In this document: positions 1 to 6,379 of the stretch, piece after piece
How positions within the stretch are numbered: the first letter of the stretch is position 1
Layout: every line of letters begins with the position of its first letter
DNA from: JAUSIF01 sp964620215
GTDB lineage: Bacteria > Pseudomonadota > Alphaproteobacteria > Rhizobiales > Xanthobacteraceae
Assembly (NCBI GenBank): GCA_964620215.1
Contig: CAZUJE010000070.1
Location: forward strand, 1-14,717
Direction of reading: 5' to 3'
Length of the DNA stretch: 14,717 bases
Translations under genes and position numbers: made by a program
The notes under the pieces: generated by a model
Databases searched by the model: none
Told to the model about the DNA's origin: nothing
The model's input: the letters and a program-made list of their open reading frames with translations, nothing else

Positions 1-1
1 C

Positions 2-574
2 TCCGGCCGCACCAACACCGGCGAAGGCCGCTTCACTTCCGGCGAATGTCCGATTTTCCTTACGTCGAGCGGATTCTTCGGCAACGTGAAGAACAACGCC
101 AAGTTCGACTGGACCAATGCGCCGATGCCTTATTATCCGGATGTTTCCGGGGCGCCGCAGAATTCGATCATCGGCGGCGCATCGCTGTGGGTGATGGGTG
201 GCAAGAAGCTGGAAGAATACAAAGGCGTCGCCAAATTCTTCGCTTTCCTGTCCGAAACCGACAGGCAGGTCGCGATCCACAAATCGTCGGGCTATCTGCC
301 GATCACCAAGGCAGCTTATGCCAAGACGAAGGAGTCCGGCTACTACAAGGAAGCGCCGTATCTTGAGACTCCGCTCCTTGAACTGACCAACAAAGAACCG
401 ACGGAAAATTCCCGCGGTCTTCGTCTGGGCAACATGGTGCAATTGCGCGACGTATGGGCGGAGGAAATTGAAGCCGCACTCGCCGGTAAAAAATCCGCGA
501 AGGACGCGCTCGATACCGCGGTCGCGCGCGGCAACACTATGCTGCGCCAGTTCGAACGCACGGTCACGCGCTGA
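2..574 (+). CDS. ugpB: sn-glycerol-3-phosphate ABC transporter, substrate-binding protein UgpB (C-terminal part, 5' truncated by window edge)
   Basis: This is the last ~190 residues of the periplasmic binding protein that captures sn-glycerol-3-phosphate and glycerophosphodiesters and hands them to the UgpAE permease. The frame is open from base 2 and ends with TGA at 572-574. The family normally has about 430-440 residues with a signal peptide, so the missing half lies to the left. Compared from memory with E. coli UgpB, I see the serine-containing TSSG segment, APQN.IIGGASLWVM, GYLPITKAAY and RGLRLGN, and the ending LDTAVARGN. The Tyr of GYLPI (293-295) and the Arg of GLRLGN (422-424) correspond to ligand-contacting residues in the E. 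coli structure, so specificity for a phosphorylated glycerol compound is likely kept. It is the first visible gene of ugpBAEC-glpK. Identity is very secure; only the start is unseen. Confidence 0.96.
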   Translation, partial: SGRTNTGEGRFTSGECPIFLTSSGFFGNVKNNAKFDWTNAPMPYYPDVSGAPQNSIIGGASLWVMGGKKLEEYKGVAKFFAFLSETDRQVAIHKSSGYLPITKAAYAKTKESGYYKEAPYLETPLLELTNKEPTENSRGLRLGNMVQLRDVWAEEIEAALAGKKSAKDALDTAVARGNTMLRQFERTVTR

Positions 575-580
575 AAATCG

Positions 581-613
581 CAGGCGGGGCGAGCCATCGT
601 CCCGCCTGTTTTT
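581..613 (+). terminator. Intercistronic hairpin with T-tract between ugpB and ugpA (terminator/attenuator-like)
   Basis: CAGGCGGG at 581-588 pairs perfectly with CCCGCCTG at 601-608. The stem continues inward with four more pairs (589-592 with 597-600, one of them G-U) and closes on a four-base loop GCCA (593-596). Five T's follow at 609-613. This is the layout of a Rho-independent terminator, although the T-tract is short. It starts six bases after the ugpB stop and ends seven bases before the ugpA ATG. In ABC importer operons such a structure often lets the binding protein be made in excess of the permeases, by partial termination or by protecting the upstream mRNA 3' end. That role is inferred here. 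Confidence 0.75.
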
Positions 614-620
614 GTAGATC

Positions 621-1499
621 ATGAAACGTTCGCTCTTCCAGCATCGCTTCCTGCCCTATCTGCTGCTCGGGCCGCAGATCCTGATTACGATTGTCTTCTT
701 TTACTGGCCTGCCATTCAGGCGCTCTGGCAATCTTTTTTGCTGCAAGATGCGTTCGGGCTTTCGACCACATTCGTGTGGTTCGAGAACTACAAGCATCTC
801 TACGAAGATGCCGCTTACTACCGCACGATCTGGACGACGCTGGTTTTCTCAACCATCGTCTCCTTCTCTTCACTCTCGATTGCGCTGCTGCTCGCCGTGC
901 AGGCGGATAAACCTTTAAGAGCAAGCGGCGTTTATCGCACGCTCCTGATCTGGCCTTACGCGGTGGCGCCTGCCGTCGCCGGCGTGTTGTGGGCGTTCAT
1001 GTTCCAACCATCGTTCGGAATTCTGGCGCGCGGCCTGCGTGAAATCGGCTACGACTGGAATCCACTGCTCAACGGCAATCACGCGATGACGATGGTGGTC
1101 GCCGCTGCGACCTGGAAACAGATTTCCTACAATTTTCTTTTCTTCCTCGCAGGCCTCGCCGCAATCCCGCGCAGCTTGCATGAAGCAGCCGCGATTGACG
1201 GCGCGCGGCCGTTCCGCCGGTTCTGGACCATCGTGTTTCCGTTGCTCTCGCCGACGACTTTCTTCCTGATTGTCGTCAACATCGTCTATGCCTTCTTCGA
1301 CACCTTCGGAATTATCGACTCCATGACCAGCGGCGGCCCGGCGAAAGCCACCGAAACGATGGTGTACAAAGTTTACTTTGACGGACGCCTGGGCGGCGAT
1401 CTCGGCGGCTCGGCTGCGCAATCCGTCATTCTGATGATTATCGTGATCGGGCTGACGGCGATCCAGTTCAAATATGTCGAGCGCAAGGTGACCTACTGA
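621..1499 (+). CDS. ugpA: sn-glycerol-3-phosphate ABC transporter permease UgpA
   Basis: Inner-membrane permease subunit that pairs with UgpE to form the channel of the Ugp importer. It has 292 residues, close to the usual ~295. About six hydrophobic segments are visible, near residues 11-30, 71-93, 105-128, 156-178, 211-230 and 265-284. The cytoplasmic EAA loop that docks on the ATPase is clear at 188-208 (EAAAIDGARPFRRFW then FPLLSP). An in-frame TAG at 615-617 means translation cannot start earlier than ATG 621, and the N-terminus (MKRSLFQ, then LPYLLLGPQ) fits the family. No convincing Shine-Dalgarno sequence lies before this ATG, because the hairpin and T-tract take up the space. The stop overlaps the ugpE start by one base (TGATG). 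The MalF/UgpA type is certain; substrate assignment rests on its neighbours. Confidence 0.95.
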   Translation: MKRSLFQHRFLPYLLLGPQILITIVFFYWPAIQALWQSFLLQDAFGLSTTFVWFENYKHLYEDAAYYRTIWTTLVFSTIVSFSSLSIALLLAVQADKPLRASGVYRTLLIWPYAVAPAVAGVLWAFMFQPSFGILARGLREIGYDWNPLLNGNHAMTMVVAAATWKQISYNFLFFLAGLAAIPRSLHEAAAIDGARPFRRFWTIVFPLLSPTTFFLIVVNIVYAFFDTFGIIDSMTSGGPAKATETMVYKVYFDGRLGGDLGGSAAQSVILMIIVIGLTAIQFKYVERKVTY

Positions 1500-2350
1500 T
1501 GGTCGAACACCGCACATTTCTTCGGAGCGTTGTCCCGCATGTTGTGCTCTGGATCGGTATCGCGATTGTGGTGTTCCCGGTCTATCTCGCATTCGTCGCT
1601 TCCACGCATGAACCGACCATCATCGCGAACGGCCAGATGCCGCCGTGGCCCGGCTCGCAAATGCTGGAAAATTACTACCGCACAATTTTCATCGGCACTT
1701 CCGGCACGACACGGGAGCCTGTCGGCACCATGCTGTTGAACAGCTTCATCATGGCAATGGTGATCGCTTGCGGAAAAATCGCGATCTCGATTCTTAGTGC
1801 CTATGCGATTGTGTATTTCAAGTTCCCGTTCCGGATGACCGCATTCTGGGTGATTTTCATCACACTGATGCTGCCGGTCGAAGTGCGCATTTACCCGACC
1901 TACAAGATCGCGTCCGATCTCAATATGCTCGACACTTACGCGGGCCTGACATTGCCGCTGGTGGCTTCGGCGACGGCGACATTATTGTTCCGGCAATTCT
2001 TCATGACCGTGCCGGATGAACTCGTGGAAGCATCGCGCATCGATGGTGCCGGACCATTCCGCTTCTTCAAGGACACGCTGCTCCCGCTCTCACGCACCAA
2101 CATGGCGGCGCTGTTTGTGATTCTCTTCATCTATGGCTGGAACCAGTATCTTTGGCCGCTGCTCATCACAACCCGCGACGAGATGCAGACCATCGTGATC
2201 GGAATCCGGAAAATGATCGTCACCGCCGATGCGATCACCGAATGGCAGCTCGTGATGGCGACTGCGATGCTCGCCATGCTGCCGCCGGTCGCGGTCGTGA
2301 TCCTGATGCAGAAACTGTTTGTGCGCGGTCTCGTGGAAACGGAGAAGTGA
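1499..2350 (+). CDS. ugpE: sn-glycerol-3-phosphate ABC transporter permease UgpE
   Basis: Second inner-membrane permease subunit of the Ugp importer, of the MalG/UgpE type, with 283 residues (family about 281). Hydrophobic segments lie near 14-35, 80-103, 112-131, 146-167, 201-221 and 251-271. The long periplasmic stretch after the first segment carries PPWPGSQMLENYYRT, typical of UgpE. The EAA loop is at 177-196 (EASRIDGAGPFRFFKDTLLP). The ATG at 1499 shares its first base with the ugpA stop, so the two are probably translationally coupled; a modest GGTG lies eight bases upstream. It is followed almost immediately by ugpC, whose ribosome binding site lies in the last codons of this gene. Confidence 0.95.
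   Translation: MVEHRTFLRSVVPHVVLWIGIAIVVFPVYLAFVASTHEPTIIANGQMPPWPGSQMLENYYRTIFIGTSGTTREPVGTMLLNSFIMAMVIACGKIAISILSAYAIVYFKFPFRMTAFWVIFITLMLPVEVRIYPTYKIASDLNMLDTYAGLTLPLVASATATLLFRQFFMTVPDELVEASRIDGAGPFRFFKDTLLPLSRTNMAALFVILFIYGWNQYLWPLLITTRDEMQTIVIGIRKMIVTADAITEWQLVMATAMLAMLPPVAVVILMQKLFVRGLVETEK
2341..2345 (+). promoter_or_regulatory. Ribosome binding site supporting a TTG start for ugpC
   Basis: GGAGA at 2341-2345, inside the last codons of ugpE, lies six bases before TTG 2352-2354. The nearest in-frame ATG is at 2319, inside ugpE. It would add eleven residues (CAVSWKRRSEL) that look like out-of-frame ugpE sequence and that UgpC proteins do not carry. The TTG start gives the family-typical beginning (M)AEVKLRDVRKTY. 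Confidence 0.7.
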
Positions 2351-2351
2351 A

Positions 2352-3413
2352 TTGGCCGAAGTAAAACTCCGTGACGTGCGCAAGACCTACACGGGCGGCA
2401 TCGAGGCCGTGAAGGGCGTCAGCTTCGACGTGCCGGATGGCGCGTTATGCGTTCTGGTCGGGCCTTCCGGCTGCGGAAAGTCAACGCTGTTGCGCATGAT
2501 CGCGGGCATCGAAACCATCACATCGGGCGAAATCAGAATCGGCGATCGCGTTGTAAATGACATCGAGCCGTCCGAACGCGACATCGCGATGGTGTTTCAA
2601 AACTACGCGCTCTACCCGCATATGTCGGTTTACGACAACATGGCCTACGGCCTGCGCAATCGCGGCACACCGAAAGCCGAGATTGAGGCGCGCGTGCGCG
2701 AAGCGGCAAAGATGCTGGAGATCGAGCCGTTCCTGAAGCGCCGCCCCCGCGATTTGTCCGGCGGCCAGCGCCAGCGCGTTGCGATGGGCCGCGCCATTGT
2801 GCGGAAGCCCGCCGTGTTTCTGTTCGACGAGCCCTTGTCGAATCTCGACGCCAAGCTGCGCGGGCAGATGCGCGTGGAGATCAAAAAGCTGCAACGCTCG
2901 CTCGACGTCACCAGCGTCTATGTCACCCACGACCAGCTGGAGGCGATGACCCTCGCGGATATTCTGGTCGTGCTCAATCTCGGCCAGATCGAGCAGATTG
3001 GTCCGCCGCTGGAGCTTTACACGCGCCCTGCCTCCACCTTCGTCGCCGGGTTCATCGGTGCGCCGGCAATGAATTTCATTCCTGTGCGTGGGGCTGAAAA
3101 CGGTTTGGCCGCCGATGGCGGCGGCGTGAGCGGGGGAAAGGGATTTTCGATTCCGAAGGAAGGCGCTGTGCTCGGCGTGCGGCCGGAGCATCTGACACTT
3201 TCCAGGATCGAAGGCGGCGCTGTGTTCGACCTTGAAGTGATGGTGGTGGAGGCGGTCGGTGCCGAAACGTTCATCTATGGGAAACTGCCAGCCGGGAAGG
3301 AAATCATCGTCCGTTTATACGACAACATCCCCAGTGTAGGCGGCAGAATCACCGTCAGCGCACCGCGCGAGCACTTGCACCTCTTCGATACGGCAAGCGG
3401 GCGCAGGCTCTGA
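2352..3413 (+). CDS. ugpC: sn-glycerol-3-phosphate ABC transporter ATP-binding protein UgpC
   Basis: Cytoplasmic ATPase that powers the UgpBAE importer; 353 residues from the TTG start, as usual for the family. The ATPase domain fills about residues 1-235: Walker A GPSGCGKST at 38-46, Q-loop Gln83, signature LSGGQ at 135-139, Walker B VFLFDE at 155-160, D-loop SNLDAK, and switch His193. The remaining ~115 residues form the regulatory TOBE-type domain of the MalK/UgpC group, recognisable by LGVRPEHL and the closing SAPREHLHLFD. The ATG at 2319 is possible but less likely, for the reasons given under the ribosome binding site. The stop overlaps the glpK ATG by one base (TGATG). The MalK-like class is certain, and Ugp rather than another sugar system follows from the operon. 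Confidence 0.94.
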   Translation: MAEVKLRDVRKTYTGGIEAVKGVSFDVPDGALCVLVGPSGCGKSTLLRMIAGIETITSGEIRIGDRVVNDIEPSERDIAMVFQNYALYPHMSVYDNMAYGLRNRGTPKAEIEARVREAAKMLEIEPFLKRRPRDLSGGQRQRVAMGRAIVRKPAVFLFDEPLSNLDAKLRGQMRVEIKKLQRSLDVTSVYVTHDQLEAMTLADILVVLNLGQIEQIGPPLELYTRPASTFVAGFIGAPAMNFIPVRGAENGLAADGGGVSGGKGFSIPKEGAVLGVRPEHLTLSRIEGGAVFDLEVMVVEAVGAETFIYGKLPAGKEIIVRLYDNIPSVGGRITVSAPREHLHLFDTASGRRL

Positions 3414-4909
3414 TGGCATTCGTGCTCGCGGCCGATCAGGGTACGACCTCATCGCGCGCGATTTTGTTTCGAGCCGATACCTCGATTGCCGCAAGCGCAC
3501 AGCACGAATTCACGCAGCATTTTCCGGCATCCGGCTGGGTCGAGCACGAACCCGCCGATCTGTGGGAAACGACGCTTTCCACCTGCCGCGCGGTAATTGA
3601 GAAAGCAAAAATATCCGCCAAAGAAATCACCGCGATCGGCATCACCAACCAGCGCGAGACCACGCTGGTCTGGGACCGCAAGACCGGCCAGCCATTGGGG
3701 CGTGCGATTGTCTGGCAGGACCGGCGGACGGCGGATGTCTGTGCGCGGCTGAAAAATGAAGGTGCCGAAAAAACCGTGGCCGAAAAAACCGGCCTGCTGC
3801 TCGATCCCTATTTTTCCGCCACCAAGATCGCCTGGATTCTGGATTTCATTCCCGGTGCACGCACGCGCGCGGAAAAGGGTGAGCTTGCCTTCGGCACCGT
3901 CGATACATGGTTGCTCTGGAATTTCACTGGAGGAAAGGTTCACGCGACCGACGCGACGAACGCTTCACGCACAATGCTGTTCGACATCCACAAGGGCGAG
4001 TGGGACAGCGAGCTTTTGAAACTCTTCGGTGTGCCTAGAGCAATGCTGCCGGAGGTTCGCGACTCTTCCGGGGATTTTGGATCAACCAAGCCGGAACTCT
4101 TCGGCGCACCGATCGCGATCAGGGGTATCGCGGGTGACCAGCAAGCCGCCACGGTGGGGCAGGCCTGCTTTTCGCCGGGCATGATTAAATCGACCTATGG
4201 CACGGGATGTTTCGCAATTTTGAATACCGGGACCAAGGCGGTCGCCTCGAAAAACAAATTGCTCACCACCATCGCGTATCAACTCAAAGGCAAGCGCACC
4301 TATGCGCTGGAAGGTTCGATCTTCATTGCAGGTGCGGCCGTGCAATGGCTGCGCGACGGATTGAAGATCATAAAATCCGCGGATGAGAGCGGCACGCTGG
4401 CCGAAGCCGCCGACCCCACACAGGATGTCTATCTCATTCCCGCTTTCGTAGGTCTCGGCGCGCCTTACTGGAATCCTGACGTGCGCGGCGCGCTGTTTGG
4501 CCTCACGCGCAACAGCGGCCCGGCCGAGATCGCCCGCGCGGCACTCGAGAGCGTTTGTTTTCAGACCGCCGATCTTCTGCGCGCGATGCACGCCGACTGG
4601 CCCGAGAGTGCTGCCGCTAAAACCGTGCTGCGCGTGGATGGCGGCATGGTCGCTTCCGATTGGACAATGCAGCGGCTTGCCGATTTTCTCGCAGCACCCA
4701 TCGACCGTCCGGAAATTCTGGAAACGACGGCGCTGGGCGCCGCCTATCTCGCGGGGCTCTCCGCCGGCGTTTATCCCGGCTTCGACCAGTTTTCAGGAAG
4801 CTGGCGGCTGGAGCGCCGTTTCACGCCGCAGATGGACAAGGCCACACGCGAACGCAACCTTGCGGGATGGCGGGATGCGGTGGGCAGACTGATTCAGCCC
4901 CCGCGCTGA
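3413..4909 (+). CDS. glpK: Glycerol kinase
   Basis: Phosphorylates glycerol with ATP to sn-glycerol-3-phosphate in the cytoplasm. It has 498 residues, matching the usual ~500 of this FGGY-family kinase. Visible landmarks are the N-terminal phosphate-binding DQGTTSSR (8-15), glycerol contacts Arg81 and Glu82 in TNQRETT, WQDRRTA (101-107), Tyr133 in DPYFSATK, and the catalytic base Asp242 in GIAGDQQAA. The second-domain VDGGM and the late TALGAAYLAGL motif are also present. All expected catalytic residues are there, so it should be active. Its ATG shares a base with the ugpC stop, tying it to the importer operon. Glycerol kinase makes the same compound the importer brings in, so the operon probably serves glycerol plus glycerophosphate use together. 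The gene ends 3 bp from the stop of the opposing cysG. Confidence 0.96.
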   Translation: MAFVLAADQGTTSSRAILFRADTSIAASAQHEFTQHFPASGWVEHEPADLWETTLSTCRAVIEKAKISAKEITAIGITNQRETTLVWDRKTGQPLGRAIVWQDRRTADVCARLKNEGAEKTVAEKTGLLLDPYFSATKIAWILDFIPGARTRAEKGELAFGTVDTWLLWNFTGGKVHATDATNASRTMLFDIHKGEWDSELLKLFGVPRAMLPEVRDSSGDFGSTKPELFGAPIAIRGIAGDQQAATVGQACFSPGMIKSTYGTGCFAILNTGTKAVASKNKLLTTIAYQLKGKRTYALEGSIFIAGAAVQWLRDGLKIIKSADESGTLAEAADPTQDVYLIPAFVGLGAPYWNPDVRGALFGLTRNSGPAEIARAALESVCFQTADLLRAMHADWPESAAAKTVLRVDGGMVASDWTMQRLADFLAAPIDRPEILETTALGAAYLAGLSAGVYPGFDQFSGSWRLERRFTPQMDKATRERNLAGWRDAVGRLIQPPR

Positions 4910-4912
4910 AAT

Positions 4913-6379
4913 CTATCCGGTGGCGGAAATTGCCTCCGGCAAAATCTGTTCAGCCGAAGGCGTATCGAGCGCTTTTCCGATCAGGACTACAACTGGCCCC
5001 TGCCCTGACAGTTGCGAAATTTCCTGCGGAAAATTTTGCAAAGTAGAACGGATTACAACTTCATTACTTCTCGTCGCGTTGCGGATGGCGATGGCAGGTG
5101 TTTGCGGATCGAGGCCCGCAGCCTTCGCTTTTTCCGAAAACTCTGCAATCGTTCGCGACGGCATATAGACCGCAGTCACCGCGGACGGATCGCTCAAACT
5201 CCTCCAATCGAGATCGTCCGGCAGTTTTCCATCGTGCGCGTGACCGGTGACGAACTGCACGCGCCGGGCCAACTCGCGGTGGGTGAGCGAGACTTGCAGG
5301 CGGCTCGCCGCCCCCTGCGCCGCCGTAATGCCCGGTACAACCTCGATGGAAATTCCCGCCGCCCGGCAAGCCGTGATTTCCTCACCGGCTCGGCCGAAAA
5401 TCATCGGGTCGCCGCCCTTCAGGCGCACCACGCGCTTGCCCTGCTTTGCGAGTGAAACCATCAGGCGGTTGATGTCGTCCTGCTTGCAGGCCGGCCCGCC
5501 GCCGGTTTTTCCGACCATCATCTTCTTTGCCTCGCGGCGTCCGAAGTCCAGAACTTCAGGCGCCACAAGATCGTCGATTAAAATGACATCCGCCGATTGC
5601 ATCGCGCGCACCGCCCGCAACGTAAGCAACTCGGCATCGCCCGGCCCGGCGCCTACGAGCGTCACCGAGCCATGATCAGCTCTGCTGTTTTCATCGCGCA
5701 AAGAAGCAAGCAACGAGCGATAATCGCTCTCATCGGGGTCGTGCGATGGATTTTGCAGAGCGTGGGCGGTGAACAATTGCCAGAAACGGCGGCGCGCGGC
5801 GAAAGTAAGTCCGCTAGTGGATTTCAACACCTCGCGCCAGTTTTTCGCCGCTTCCGCCCAGCACGAAAAACCCATCGGCAGCATCGCTTCGATCTTGGCG
5901 CGTATCGCCTGACCAAATACGGGTGCCGCGCCATCGGTGGAAATACCGACGACAAGCGGCGAGCGGTTGACGATGGACCCAAAAGCAAAATCGCAGAAAG
6001 CGGGCTTGTCGATCACATTGACTGGCACGCCCCGCGCGCGGGCGGCTTGAGCAAAGCGGGCGGCGTCTTCGTCGTTTTCAAACGCGCCGACTGCAATAGC
6101 CGCGTCCGTCAAGTCGCTCTCGATCCAGCCGCGCGCGTGGACCTCGATTGCTCCGCCGGGCACTTCATTCGCGAGCGAAATCAAATCCTCGTCCGGCTCT
6201 GGTGCATAGACATCAACGCTCGCCCCTGCGGCGGAGAGCAACTCCGCCTTCCAGACCGCCCCAAAACCTTCCGCCGCCACAATGGCGCGCTTGCCTTCGA
6301 GCGCGAAGAAAAGCGGCAGGCGAGCAAGCCTGCCCATCCGCGCGGGTTTTGCTTCAGACGGTTTCCGCTGTCCGTGCAT
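4913..6379 (-). CDS. cysG: Siroheme synthase CysG (uroporphyrinogen-III methyltransferase / precorrin-2 dehydrogenase / ferrochelatase)
   Basis: Makes siroheme from uroporphyrinogen III, the prosthetic group needed by NirA encoded upstream in the same operon. It has 488 residues in two parts. Residues about 18-230 are the dehydrogenase/ferrochelatase module: LPLFFALEGKRA, then KAELLSAAGA, and Asp124 in NVID, which aligns with catalytic Asp104 of E. coli CysG. Residues about 237-475 are the SAM-dependent methyltransferase, with LVGAGPGDAELLTLRA, GGGPACKQDDIN, RLKGGDPMIFGRAGEE and VPGITAAQGAA. The NAD-binding glycine motif is reduced (AAEGFG where E. coli has VGGGDV), and Thr148 stands where E. 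coli has Ser128. The ATG at 6379 overlaps the nasA end by 26 bases and is backed by AAAAGGA nine bases upstream. An internal ATG at 6337 has no such site. It is the last gene of the nitrate operon. Confidence 0.94.
   Translation of the reverse strand: MHGQRKPSEAKPARMGRLARLPLFFALEGKRAIVAAEGFGAVWKAELLSAAGASVDVYAPEPDEDLISLANEVPGGAIEVHARGWIESDLTDAAIAVGAFENDEDAARFAQAARARGVPVNVIDKPAFCDFAFGSIVNRSPLVVGISTDGAAPVFGQAIRAKIEAMLPMGFSCWAEAAKNWREVLKSTSGLTFAARRRFWQLFTAHALQNPSHDPDESDYRSLLASLRDENSRADHGSVTLVGAGPGDAELLTLRAVRAMQSADVILIDDLVAPEVLDFGRREAKKMMVGKTGGGPACKQDDINRLMVSLAKQGKRVVRLKGGDPMIFGRAGEEITACRAAGISIEVVPGITAAQGAASRLQVSLTHRELARRVQFVTGHAHDGKLPDDLDWRSLSDPSAVTAVYMPSRTIAEFSEKAKAAGLDPQTPAIAIRNATRSNEVVIRSTLQNFPQEISQLSGQGPVVVLIGKALDTPSAEQILPEAISATG

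Noticed and set aside
4936..4948. Small palindrome TTGCCTCCGGCAA as a bidirectional terminator for both operons
   Set aside because: The stem is only five pairs with a three-base loop, and neither strand has more than three or four T's after it.
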